NCBI GenBank assembly: GCA_965215615.1
Contig: OZ244068.1
Span: forward strand, 248,001 to 312,000
Source: CBDATA01 sp965215615
Lineage (GTDB): Bacteria; Acidobacteriota; Vicinamibacteria; Marinacidobacterales; Marinacidobacteraceae
Direction: 5' to 3'
DNA length: 64,000 bases
Position numbers and translations under genes: made by a program. The notes beneath the pieces are model-generated. The model was not told the origin of the DNA, did not search any database, and saw nothing but the letters and a program-made list of their open reading frames with translations. Shown one piece after another: positions 1 through 7,312 of the stretch; the first letter of the stretch is position 1, and every line of letters begins with the position of its first letter.

Positions 1-254
1 TTCGCGGCGAAATCACAGAAGACGCACGAAAGGACGCACAGGTTGGTGGGGTTGATCTGGCGGTTGACCACGAACTGCACGCGGTCGCCGTTCCGCTTTC
101 GCGTGGCGTGATCCGCCATCCTGCCGAGCGCCGGAAGATCGGTGGTTCCGAGCAGCGTGACGCCGTCCTCGCGCCCGAGCCGCTCCCCGGCGAGTACCTT
201 CTCCCACACAGGCTCAAGGCGATGATCCCGAAAAGTGATGTCACGCGAAAGCAT
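1..254 (-). CDS. mqnE: Aminofutalosine synthase MqnE, N-terminal part (runs off the left edge)
   Basis: Radical-SAM enzyme of the futalosine menaquinone pathway, adding carbon from SAM chemistry to the chorismate-derived enolpyruvyl benzoate to give aminofutalosine. The visible 84 codons start at ATG 254 (MLSRDITF) and include the family-like WEKVLAGERL segment and then INPTNLC followed by the cluster ligands in CVLSCVFC (CxxxCxxC). An upstream in-frame stop lies just before about position 300, so the start is confined to a short stretch; a GGGGGA lies about 13 bases upstream. It is the last visible gene of a minus-strand group with a UbiX and a UbiA protein, which fits menaquinone synthesis. 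MqnC shares the motif, but the N-terminal segment favours MqnE. The remainder of the gene is outside the window. Confidence 0.85.
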   Translation of the reverse strand, partial: MLSRDITFRDHRLEPVWEKVLAGERLGREDGVTLLGTTDLPALGRMADHATRKRNGDRVQFVVNRQINPTNLCVLSCVFCDFAA

Positions 255-299
255 CAAGCCGACCGATTTCCCCCGAAGCAATGGTAGCGCCCGCGGACA

Positions 300-872
300 T
301 CAGGACCGGGTTCCGGAAGAGGCTCCCGTCTCCTCTTCCCGCCAGCCGGGGCCTGCGGGAAGGCCGAGAACCCCGAGCACCTTGTCCACGAACCCGTCCA
401 CCACCTGCTCCATGGACTCCGGGTTCCGGTACCACGGGGGGGCCACCGGCATCACGATGCCCCCCGCCTCGGAGACGCTCAGCGCGTTCCGGAGGGTGAT
501 CGTGGACCAGGGGGTTTCCCGCACGCAGAGAATGAGCTTCATCCGCTCCTTGAGGGCCACCTGCGCCGCCCGGGTGATGAGTGTGTCCGCGATGCCGGCG
601 GAAACCTTCCCGAGAGTGGAGAGACTGCAGGGAATGACGACCAGCGCATCGTGGCGGTTGGAGCCGGATGACCAGGGTGCGGCGAGGTCGTGGTCGCGAT
701 AGACCCGCGTCGCGCGCTTCTCCAGCTCGGCCCCTTCGACACCGCACTCGAGCCGGATCACCTCTTCGCCCCAGCGGGACACGATGAGGTGCCTCTCGCC
801 CGGACAGCGATCGAGAAAGCGAAGCCCATAGACCGATCCCGAAGAACCGGAAATCCCGACTACGATCCGCAT
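300..872 (-). CDS. ubiX: UbiX-family flavin prenyltransferase
   Basis: 190-residue Rossmann-like flavoprotein that makes prenylated FMN for UbiD-type decarboxylases. The N-terminus MRIVVGISGSSG is the family FMN-binding loop, followed by VVIPCSLSTLGKVSAGIADTL and the prenyl-phosphate-side segment CVRETPW; all match UbiX at the usual length of about 190. It starts at ATG 872, 26 bases after the stop of the UbiA gene, across an 11-bp triplicated sequence, and ends 45 bases before mqnE. Context makes it the cofactor partner of the decarboxylase step of menaquinone synthesis (MqnL/MqnM type); no UbiD gene is visible here. Confidence 0.9.
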   Translation of the reverse strand: MRIVVGISGSSGSVYGLRFLDRCPGERHLIVSRWGEEVIRLECGVEGAELEKRATRVYRDHDLAAPWSSGSNRHDALVVIPCSLSTLGKVSAGIADTLITRAAQVALKERMKLILCVRETPWSTITLRNALSVSEAGGIVMPVAPPWYRNPESMEQVVDGFVDKVLGVLGLPAGPGWREEETGASSGTRS

Positions 873-905
873 GTCGTCATGGAGTCGTCATGGAGTCGTC
901 ATGGG
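873..905. repeat. Three tandem copies of an 11-bp unit at the ubiA/ubiX junction
   Basis: The unit GTCGTCATGGA (plus strand) is repeated three times, the third ending in G instead of A. It spans the stop codon of the UbiA gene (899-901) and lies immediately before the ubiX start (870-872). On the coding strand each copy contains ATGACGAC, so it places additional out-of-frame ATG triplets ahead of the true start. It looks like local slippage. Confidence 0.7.
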
Positions 906-1774
906 GTAGCGGAGGATGCGACACCCAGAAAAACCACGAACCCGAGAAGGGAGTTCACCTGGAAGAACGCGAAGTTGACATGCGCGCGGAAGCGATGCTG
1001 CACGAGGAACAACCCACCGGCCAGAAGGAAGAACAGAAGAGCCGCAAACCCTTCGAGAGCCTGATGGTGAAGAGCCAGCAAGAAGGCGAAAGCGACCAGG
1101 TGAAACACGGCGGCGACGCGCAGGGCCGCTGGTGCGCCGAGAGATGCGGGCAGCGAGTGGATTCCCTGTTTCCGGTCGGAATCTTCGTCGAGCGTTGCGT
1201 AAAGGATGTCGAAGCCGGAAGACCAGAAAACCGTGAACAGCGCGAGCAGGAGGGCCGGTACGATACCTCTCCATTCGAGACCCGTTGCGTAGAAGGCTCC
1301 GAGCGGCCCAAGCGCGAGCCCCGCGCCCACTCCAAGATGCGCCCATCTGGTGAACCGCTTCAACAGCGGATAGACGGTGAACACGACGAGCGGGATGGGA
1401 GTCAGGGCGAGACATTTTGGCGAGATCGCCCAGGCGGCGAACAGATAGACGAGCGTGGAAGCAACGAGGAACCAGCCGGCTTCGGCGAGGGACATCGCGC
1501 CGGAAGGCAGCGCTCGCGAAGCGGTACGCGGATTATGTGCATCCAGTCGGCGATCGAGAATGCGGTTCAACCCGAGCGCCGTCGTGCGCGCGCCCGTGGC
1601 GGCGATCAGGATGAGGATCCCGGTGCGAAGAGTCAGCGGCGCATCCGCGAGCAAGGCACCGGCGTAGATGAGCGGGACCGAGAAGAGCGTGTGTTCGATC
1701 TTCAGGTATCCGGCGAAGACGGCCAGACGTCCCGCCGATGGAACACCGTCTCCGGCTCGTTTCAGAAGAGACAC
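899..1774 (-). CDS. mqnP: UbiA-family prenyltransferase, probably the menaquinone enzyme MqnP
   Basis: Membrane prenyltransferase that attaches the polyprenyl tail to the aromatic ring. Both Mg-diphosphate motifs are visible: NRILDRRLDAHNPRTASR and later YATLDEDSDRKQGIHSLP. About eight hydrophobic segments surround them. I place the start at GTG 1774 (VSLLKRAG), giving 291 residues, the usual UbiA length; the frame stays open far upstream, but that part lies under the plus-strand gene at 1869-2153 and has no family similarity. There is no strong ribosome site. It heads the group with ubiX and mqnE, which supports the futalosine-pathway role; a ubiquinone UbiA is the alternative. Confidence 0.82.
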   Translation of the reverse strand: MSLLKRAGDGVPSAGRLAVFAGYLKIEHTLFSVPLIYAGALLADAPLTLRTGILILIAATGARTTALGLNRILDRRLDAHNPRTASRALPSGAMSLAEAGWFLVASTLVYLFAAWAISPKCLALTPIPLVVFTVYPLLKRFTRWAHLGVGAGLALGPLGAFYATGLEWRGIVPALLLALFTVFWSSGFDILYATLDEDSDRKQGIHSLPASLGAPAALRVAAVFHLVAFAFLLALHHQALEGFAALLFFLLAGGLFLVQHRFRAHVNFAFFQVNSLLGFVVFLGVASSATP

Positions 1775-1821
1775 ACCTGACCGGTCACGATAGCAGCCGG
1801 GGAGCAAGGGCGCGATTCCTG

Positions 1822-1861
1822 TATGATTCCCGTATCTTTTCCTTATCTCTTCCAAAAGGAT
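1822..1861 (+). promoter_or_regulatory. Possible -10 box and ribosome site ahead of the basic small protein gene
   Basis: TATGAT at 1822-1827 resembles a sigma70 -10 box, and AAAAGGA just upstream of GTG 1869 is a credible ribosome site. No matching -35 hexamer is visible, so the promoter call is weak. The stretch separates the divergent mqnP-like gene from the small basic gene. Confidence 0.25.
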
Positions 1862-1868
1862 TCCCTGC

Positions 1869-2153
1869 GTGAAAAAGAAAACCAGAAGAAAAGCAACTCG
1901 CAAGAAAGTCACCCGGCGGGTCGCGGTCACCCAGCAGAACCGGAGCCTCGGACGCTTGGTGATCGAGATTTCCTTCGAGGCCCCCGAAGCTGACGGCGAG
2001 GTTCTGGAAATTGCTGCTCCCGGCGCGACCGTTCGCAAGAAAAAGCGGCGCAAGAAGGCGGCGGCGAAGAAGAAAGTGAATCCCAGGCGGAGCGCGGCTC
2101 TCAAGGCGGCATGGGCACGCCGCAAAGCCGCCCAGGTGGCCGCCGGAAAGTAG
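1869..2153 (+). CDS. Small Lys/Arg/Ala-rich basic protein, histone-tail-like
   Basis: 94 residues with a basic N-terminal tail (KKKTRRKATRKK), a central non-basic patch of about 35 residues (LGRLVIEISFEAPEADGEVLEI), and a basic C-terminal half rich in KKK, RRK and AAA ending in KAAWARRKAAQVAAGK. This composition is typical of bacterial histone-H1-like or nucleoid-associated tails, so nucleic-acid binding is likely but not shown. It starts at GTG 1869 after an AAGGA ribosome site. It is divergent from the menaquinone genes and is followed after 121 bases by a transporter gene. No enzymatic motif is visible. It could also be a ribosome-associated basic protein. Confidence 0.7.
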   Translation: MKKKTRRKATRKKVTRRVAVTQQNRSLGRLVIEISFEAPEADGEVLEIAAPGATVRKKKRRKKAAAKKKVNPRRSAALKAAWARRKAAQVAAGK

Positions 2154-2274
2154 TGGCCGCCGGAAAATAGTCGCCACCGGAAAGTAGCCGCGCGCCGGCG
2201 TGCTCTCCTGCTCTCCGCCGGCCGCTGTGGTAGATTTTTCCGCCCATTTGGCCTGCCCGGCTTGGAGGCTTTTC

Positions 2275-3666
2275 TTGCATTCTCCCCTCGTTTCGCCCCT
2301 TCCCCATGCGTCGTCCGGCCGTTCTTTCCGCTCCGGGCTGACTGCGCTCGCCCTCGCTTTCGCTCTCGCCTCCTGCGGGGGAAGCGACGTGGGCGTTTCC
2401 GGCGACGAAGTGCGCCTCGGAACCTTTGCTCCCATGTCCGGGCCGCACACCGCGCTCGGCGACGTGGCACGTGGCATGTCCGCCTATTTCGACTGGGTGA
2501 ACGCTCAGGGCGGAATCCATGGGAGGAACGTGCGCCTGATCGTGAAGGACGACCAGGCCGACCCCGAGCAGACACCGGCGCTCGTGACCGAGTTGCTGCG
2601 GGACGACCAGGTTTTCGCCCTGGTTGGGGGAACCGGTTCGGACAGCGCGCTCGCCGTCAAGGACGATGTCTGGAACCGCCTGACCCCGTGGGTCAACCCG
2701 GGGTCGAGTTCACCGGTGTGGACCGAACCCATCAACGCATACACGTTCTCCATGTTCCCCTCGTCGGTGACCGCAGGCCGGGTAGTCGCCAAGTACGCAC
2801 TCTCCGACCTCGGGGCCCGACGGATCGGATCCATCGTGGAGGCGACCCAGTTCGGCTCCATCGGGCAGGAGGGATACCGCCTCGGTGTCCGGGCGTTCTA
2901 TCGGGAGCTGCGGGAAACTCTCCCCGAAGGCGTGGAGGTGCGCTACGCACGCATCAACGGCCGGCCGCGACGGCCGCGCACCTCGAATCCGGAGAGCGAA
3001 GGCTGGCTGCTCGAGCCCGCTTCCGGGCCGGGAGTCCTCTGGCAGGTGCAGCGATCGGATGGCGGTTCCTGGGGGCGGCCGGAAGCCGCGCCGGAAAACG
3101 TGGGTTCGCAACGGGTGGAGCTCGACGGCAGCGGCCTTGAAGATGCCCTCACCTTCTTCAAGGAGCAGCGGGCGGACGCGGTGGTCATCTGGGGAATCGC
3201 CGAATTCAGCGCGATGGTCGCCCGGGCGATCGCTGCGGACGAAGACTGGGATCCGCTCGTTCTCGGCGGTCTGGCGATGGCCGATACGAGCGCGTTGAAC
3301 CTCGCCGAAGGAACGCTCGAAGGCGCGGTCGTCTCTTCCGCCACTCCCGATCTCCAGGCAGACAACGAATCCATCCGGATGGCCCGGGAAATCCTCGCGC
3401 AGCACGCGCCCGAAGTCGAGTTCGGCGACTATGCCCTTCTCGGTCTCGCGTGGGCACAGCTCACCCACGAGGGCCTCGAACGCGCCGGACCCGACCTGAC
3501 CCGGATCGGCCTGCTGCGGGCGCTCGAAACGCTGGACGGCTGGACCGGATTCATCGGCAGGCCGATTTCCTTCAGCGAAGAGAACCACCGGGGGATGGAT
3601 GCCGTGACCCTGAAGCAGGTCGAAAACGGCGAATTCGTGGCCCTCACCGACTGGCTGACCGAATAG
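2275..3666 (+). CDS. ABC transporter substrate-binding lipoprotein, LivK type
   Basis: Periplasmic-binding-protein type I fold (Leu/Ile/Val- or amide-binding family), anchored to the membrane by lipid. The body begins VRLGTFAPMSGPHTALGDVARGMSAYFDWVNAQGGI, the usual opening of this family. I choose TTG 2275 because GGAGG sits six bases upstream (2264-2268) and because it leaves a standard lipoprotein signal ending in the lipobox LASC at residue 34; the frame also has GTG at 2200. Length 463 is somewhat longer than most LivK, with an insertion around residues 240-280. It converges on livF and is a second binding protein for the Liv transporter in addition to the one at 7.3-8.6 kb. Confidence 0.85.
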   Translation: MHSPLVSPLPHASSGRSFRSGLTALALAFALASCGGSDVGVSGDEVRLGTFAPMSGPHTALGDVARGMSAYFDWVNAQGGIHGRNVRLIVKDDQADPEQTPALVTELLRDDQVFALVGGTGSDSALAVKDDVWNRLTPWVNPGSSSPVWTEPINAYTFSMFPSSVTAGRVVAKYALSDLGARRIGSIVEATQFGSIGQEGYRLGVRAFYRELRETLPEGVEVRYARINGRPRRPRTSNPESEGWLLEPASGPGVLWQVQRSDGGSWGRPEAAPENVGSQRVELDGSGLEDALTFFKEQRADAVVIWGIAEFSAMVARAIAADEDWDPLVLGGLAMADTSALNLAEGTLEGAVVSSATPDLQADNESIRMAREILAQHAPEVEFGDYALLGLAWAQLTHEGLERAGPDLTRIGLLRALETLDGWTGFIGRPISFSEENHRGMDAVTLKQVENGEFVALTDWLTE

Positions 3667-3685
3667 TCCTGCCGCATCGTCGCGT

Positions 3686-4423
3686 TCAGCGGGTGCGGGC
3701 CGCCCATCTGCCGAGATAGGCCCGCTGCACTTCGGGATCGCCCAGCAGTTCGTGCGCCGCGCCCTCCCGGGTGATGCGGCCGTTCTCGAGCACATAACCC
3801 CGGCCCGCGACTTCGAGGGCCCGGACCAGGTTCTGTTCGACGAGCAGAACCGCGACCCCTTCGCGGCGGATCGCGTCCACGGTCTCGAAGACGGTGTCCA
3901 CCACCCGCGGCGCGAGCCCGAGCGAGGGCTCGTCCATCAGCAGCAGGCGGGGTGCCGCCATCAGCGCCCGCCCGATCGCCGCCATCTGGCGCTCTCCACC
4001 GGAGAGGGTGCCGGCGAGTTGCGAAGTCCTTTCCCGGAGACGGGGGAGAAGGCCGAACACCCGGTCGAGCCGCTCGCCCGGATTCTCCGGACGACCGCGA
4101 TCTTCGAGCGAATACGCGCCGAGCCGGAGGTTTTCGAGAACCGTCATTCCCGGCCAGATCCGGCTGCCCTCGGGTACGTGAGCGATCCCCGCCCCCACGA
4201 TCCCGGCCGCCGGGAGGGAAGCGAGCGAAGCGCCACGGAAGAACACGGATCCCGACCTGGCCGCCGAGAGACCGCTGATCGCCCTCAGGGTGGTGGTCTT
4301 CCCCGCGCCGTTCGCGCCGAGCAGCGCCACCACTTCGTCGGCTTCCACCCGGAGCGCAACCCCGCTGAGCGCCCGGACCCCGCCCCGGTCCACGTGAAGG
4401 TCGCGGACTTCGAGCAGGCTCAC
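3686..4423 (-). CDS. livF: Branched-chain amino-acid-type ABC transporter ATPase LivF
   Basis: Cytoplasmic ATPase of a high-affinity amino-acid importer. Walker A is GANGAGKTT (about residue 36), the signature is LSGGERQM, Walker B is LLLMDEPSLGLAP and the switch region is LLVEQN, all typical LivF; 245 residues. It starts at GTG 4423. That GTG is part of the last GTGA stop/start junction of a 74-bp array, so the usual direct livG-livF overlap has been moved 296 bases downstream from livG. SD-like GGAG lies about seven bases before the GTG. Confidence 0.95.
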   Translation of the reverse strand: MSLLEVRDLHVDRGGVRALSGVALRVEADEVVALLGANGAGKTTTLRAISGLSAARSGSVFFRGASLASLPAAGIVGAGIAHVPEGSRIWPGMTVLENLRLGAYSLEDRGRPENPGERLDRVFGLLPRLRERTSQLAGTLSGGERQMAAIGRALMAAPRLLLMDEPSLGLAPRVVDTVFETVDAIRREGVAVLLVEQNLVRALEVAGRGYVLENGRITREGAAHELLGDPEVQRAYLGRWAARTR

Positions 4424-4746
4424 CGGGTGTCTCCGCGTTCGGGCGCCCGGACCCCGCCCCGGTCCACGTGAAGGTCGCGGACTTCGAGCAGGCTCACCGG
4501 GTGTCTCCGCGTTCGGGCGCCCGGACCCCGCCCCGGTCCACGTGAAGGTCGCGGACTTCGAGCAGGCTCACCGGGTGTCTCCGCGTTCGGGCGCCCGGAC
4601 CCCGCCCCGGTCCACGTGAAGGTCGCGGACTTCGAGCAGGCTCACCGGGTGTCTCCGCGTTCGGGCGCCCGGACCCCGCCCCGGTCCACGTGAAGGTCGC
4701 GGACTTCGAGCAGGCTCACCGGGTGTCTCCGCGTTCGGGCGCCCGG
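4369..4746. repeat. Five perfect 74-bp tandem repeats spanning the livG/livF junction
   Basis: Reference points recur at 4381, 4455, 4529, 4603 and 4677, always 74 bases apart, with no mismatch that I can see. Each unit begins with the octamer GCGCCCGG, which also flanks the array. The leftmost unit is the first codons of livF and the rightmost is the last codons of livG, so the unit is a duplication of the livG stop/livF start region, probably seeded by the shared CCGGGCGC in both genes. An assembly or sequencing artefact cannot be ruled out from the sequence alone. Confidence 0.97.
4420..4719 (-). other. Four back-to-back 25-codon mini-cistrons created by the 74-bp array
   Basis: On the minus strand, each unit offers a GTG start and a TGA stop that overlap the next as GTGA. 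The reading frames are 4719-4642, 4645-4568, 4571-4494 and 4497-4420, and the last overlaps the true livF start at 4423. Each peptide has 25 residues: the first 18 match the LivF N-terminus and the last seven (PERGDTR) match the LivG C-terminus. A 78-base cistron minus a four-base overlap gives exactly 74, the repeat period. GGAG precedes every GTG. Whether they are translated is unknown. Confidence 0.6.
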
Positions 4747-5468
4747 CCGAGATAGGCGGCGATCACCCGCGGATCGCCGGTCACCTCGCCCGGCGAGCCC
4801 TCGGCAATCGTCTCGCCGTGCTCGAGCACCTGGATGCGATCGGAGAGTTCGAGAACCGCCTCGATCATGTGCTCCACATAGATCATGGCGATCCCGCTCG
4901 CGTGGATCTCCCGGAGCAGCGCCACCGTCTCACCCGCTTCCACCGGGTTGAGGCCAGCAGCCACCTCGTCCACCAGCAATACCGAGGGGCGGGCGGCGAT
5001 GGCGCGCGCCAGTTCGAGCCGGCGGCGCGCCGACAGGTTCAGTTCGGAAGCCGGCGTGTCCCGGCGGTCCCCGAGCCCGGTCCGCTCGAGCGCCGCCTCC
5101 GCTTCCGCCGCCGGGGAGCGGAGGGATATCCCACCGCCGTACTGCGCGCCGACCAACACGTTTTCGAAGACCGTCATGTTCAGGAATGGCCGGGGGACCT
5201 GGAATGTACGAGCCACCCCGAGGCGCCGGATCCGGTGGGGCATGAGGCCATCTATCCGCCTTCGCCCGAGCCGGATGACACCGGCGGAAGGACGGAGCAT
5301 TCCGCTCAACAGATGGAAGAGCGTGGTCTTTCCCGCGCCGTTCGGGCCGATCAGCCCGAGGATCTCCCCCTCCGCGAGCTTCAGGTCCACGTTCCCGAGC
5401 GCGGTCAGGCCCCCGAACCGGCGAGTCAGGCCGCGCGTCTCGAGAAGCGTTCCGCCGGGAGCGTTCAC
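4716..5468 (-). CDS. livG: Branched-chain amino-acid-type ABC transporter ATPase LivG
   Basis: Second ATPase of the Liv importer. Walker A is GPNGAGKTT and Walker B is VLLVDEVAAGLNPVE followed by the H-loop-side segment IYVEHMIEAV. The signature region reads LNLSARRRLELARA, lacking the usual glycine (family LPYGQQRRLEIARA), so ATP contacts here may be altered. The GTG start at 5468 overlaps the livM stop as GTGA, giving 250 residues; the frame stays open ten codons further upstream inside livM. The stop lies in the first copy (in the direction of transcription) of the 74-bp array. Confidence 0.93.
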   Translation of the reverse strand: MNAPGGTLLETRGLTRRFGGLTALGNVDLKLAEGEILGLIGPNGAGKTTLFHLLSGMLRPSAGVIRLGRRRIDGLMPHRIRRLGVARTFQVPRPFLNMTVFENVLVGAQYGGGISLRSPAAEAEAALERTGLGDRRDTPASELNLSARRRLELARAIAARPSVLLVDEVAAGLNPVEAGETVALLREIHASGIAMIYVEHMIEAVLELSDRIQVLEHGETIAEGSPGEVTGDPRVIAAYLGRAPERGDTR

Positions 5469-6430
5469 GCGGTTCTCCGGAAGATGCGAAGGGCCCACCG
5501 TTCGAGCCGCGGCCAGAGACCGCGCGGTTCGAAGAGGATGATGAGGATCAGCAGGATCCCGAAAGCGGCGAGATGGACATCGGCGAAGCTCGCCAGCACG
5601 AACTGCTCGAGCACCAGGAAGATCAGTGCACCGAGGACCGGCCCCGCCACCGTGCCGAGGCCTCCCACGAGGACCATGAGCACGAGGCTGATGGAAAGAT
5701 CGAAGCCAAAGACCTTCTCCGGGACGATGTAGAGCGTGATGAAGGCGTAGTAAGCGCCCCCGAGCCCGGTGAGCGCGGCGGCGACAGCGAAAGCCACGAC
5801 CTGCTGACGGGCGACCGGAACGCCGCTCGCAGCGGCAGCTCGCGCGTCCTCACGCAAGGCCCGGAGGCCGAGCCCGAGGCGCGAATAGAGCATCACGTGG
5901 CTCGAGAGCACCGCCAGGAGAGCGAGGAGGGATCCGAGTCCGTAGAGAGCGAGGGATCCGAAGGCTTCGTCGATCGGGAGGGTGAGGCCGGATGCGCCGC
6001 CCGCCGCCTCCACGTTGTTGACCAGGACACGGGTGGCTTCGGAAACTCCGATGGTCGCGATGGCGAAATACGGCCCCCGGAGCCGCAAGCAGGGCCAGCC
6101 CCAGAGCACACCGTAGAAGGCAGCGAGCCCGGCGGCGACCGGAAGCGTCGCAAGCGGGGGAACCCCGGCGATCCACAACATCGAGCTTGCGTAGGCACCG
6201 ATCCCGAACAGCGAGGCGTTGCCGAAGGATGTCTGGCCGGCGAACCCGCCGATCATGTTCCAGGCGCTCGCGAGCAGCACGTTGAGGAAAGCGAGGTGCG
6301 CAAGGCGCATGGCGTACGGATTCGCGTTCAGAAGCGGAGCGAACCCGAGCAGGACTCCGACGGCGAGAAGAGAGGCGAACAGACGGCGGCGTCGCCGGGC
6401 CGCTGCCCGTGCCCGAGCGATCTCAGACAT
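5465..6430 (-). CDS. livM: Branched-chain amino-acid-type ABC transporter permease LivM
   Basis: Inner-membrane permease, 321 residues with about nine hydrophobic segments. The N-terminal NVLLASAWNMIGGFAGQTSFGNASLFGIGAYASSML segment and the loop RLRGPYFAIATIGVSEA are characteristic of LivM. An arginine-rich cytoplasmic N-terminus precedes the first membrane span. The ATG at 6430 lies within the last codons of livH (overlap of eight bases), and the stop overlaps livG, so livH-livM-livG are tightly coupled. Confidence 0.95.
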   Translation of the reverse strand: MSEIARARAAARRRRRLFASLLAVGVLLGFAPLLNANPYAMRLAHLAFLNVLLASAWNMIGGFAGQTSFGNASLFGIGAYASSMLWIAGVPPLATLPVAAGLAAFYGVLWGWPCLRLRGPYFAIATIGVSEATRVLVNNVEAAGGASGLTLPIDEAFGSLALYGLGSLLALLAVLSSHVMLYSRLGLGLRALREDARAAAASGVPVARQQVVAFAVAAALTGLGGAYYAFITLYIVPEKVFGFDLSISLVLMVLVGGLGTVAGPVLGALIFLVLEQFVLASFADVHLAAFGILLILIILFEPRGLWPRLERWALRIFRRTA

Positions 6431-7277
6431 CGGAATCCGTGCGACGCAACACGAGCGCCACGGTGAGCACGAGGAAGCTGACCACGTCCCGGTAGCCGGT
6501 ATGCAGGTAGAAGGCAGTCAGATCCTCGGCGATCCCGAGCCCGATCCCGGCGATCAGGATGCCCCCGATGTTGGTGAGCCCCCCCAGCACCACGACGCAA
6601 AAGCTCTTGAGCAGAAAGCGGGCACCGAACTCCGGCGTCACCGAGTAGAACAAGGACATCAGGCTTCCTGCCGACATGGCGAGCGCCGAACCGATCCCGA
6701 AAGCGATCGCCCAGACCCGGTTCACCGGAATGCCCGAAAGCGCGGCGGCTTCCCGGTCCTCGGCCACCGCCCGGAGCGCAAGACCCGCCCAGGTGCGCTT
6801 CATGACGAGCGCCAGAACGAAGAACCCGAGCAGCGAAAACCCGGAGACGACGAGCCGGGGAAGGCTCAAGGTCACGTCGCCGAGAACGACGGCATCCATG
6901 GACCACCCGGTGAGCAGCGAGCGGTCCGCTCCTCCGAACAGCAGATAGAGCGCGTTGCGAACCACGAGCCACACGCCGAACAGCAGAAGCAGGGTGGCGA
7001 CCGGCGGGCTGTCGCGGAGCCGAAACACCAGGCCGCGCTCCAGTCCGACACCCAGCAGAAAACCGAGCGGCACGGTGACGAGCAGCGAGAGCAGCGGGTC
7101 GAGGCCGAAGGTGGCATGAAGCCACCAGGTCACATAGACCCCGAGAGTCAGAAAAGCCCCGTGCGCCAGGTTGATGACCCGCAACACACCGTAGATCAAC
7201 CCGAGCCCGTAGGCCATGTAGGCGTACACCGCGCCCACCAGGGCACCGGACGCGAGAATCGAGACCAGATCAGCCAT
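6423..7277 (-). CDS. livH: Branched-chain amino-acid-type ABC transporter permease LivH
   Basis: Inner-membrane permease partner of LivM. The opening VGAVYAYMAYGLGLIYGVLRVINLAHGAFLTLG is the hallmark of LivH, and GALVGAVYAYMAYG starts right after a short N-terminus. I use ATG 7277 (MADLVSIL); a GTG five codons upstream (7292) is also possible and follows a GGGGG run. Around eight hydrophobic segments; the C-terminus ends RRTDSDV overlapping livM. It follows the binding-protein gene by about 35 bases, forming livK-livH-livM-livG-livF. Confidence 0.93.
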   Translation of the reverse strand: MADLVSILASGALVGAVYAYMAYGLGLIYGVLRVINLAHGAFLTLGVYVTWWLHATFGLDPLLSLLVTVPLGFLLGVGLERGLVFRLRDSPPVATLLLLFGVWLVVRNALYLLFGGADRSLLTGWSMDAVVLGDVTLSLPRLVVSGFSLLGFFVLALVMKRTWAGLALRAVAEDREAAALSGIPVNRVWAIAFGIGSALAMSAGSLMSLFYSVTPEFGARFLLKSFCVVVLGGLTNIGGILIAGIGLGIAEDLTAFYLHTGYRDVVSFLVLTVALVLRRTDSDV

Positions 7278-7312
7278 GTCGCACCCGGACACCCCCGGGG
7301 GACTTCATGGAG

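Noticed and set aside
2200..2274. GTG 2200 as start of the first substrate-binding protein
   Set aside because: It would place 25 residues ahead of the lipoprotein signal; TTG 2275 has a perfect ribosome site and correct signal length.
899..2575. Extension of the UbiA gene to 558 codons
   Set aside because: The extra N-terminus lies under the basic plus-strand gene and has no UbiA similarity; the family length is met from GTG 1774.
4369..4746. CRISPR-like array
   Set aside because: There are no spacers: the 74-bp units are contiguous and identical, and they are livG/livF coding sequence.
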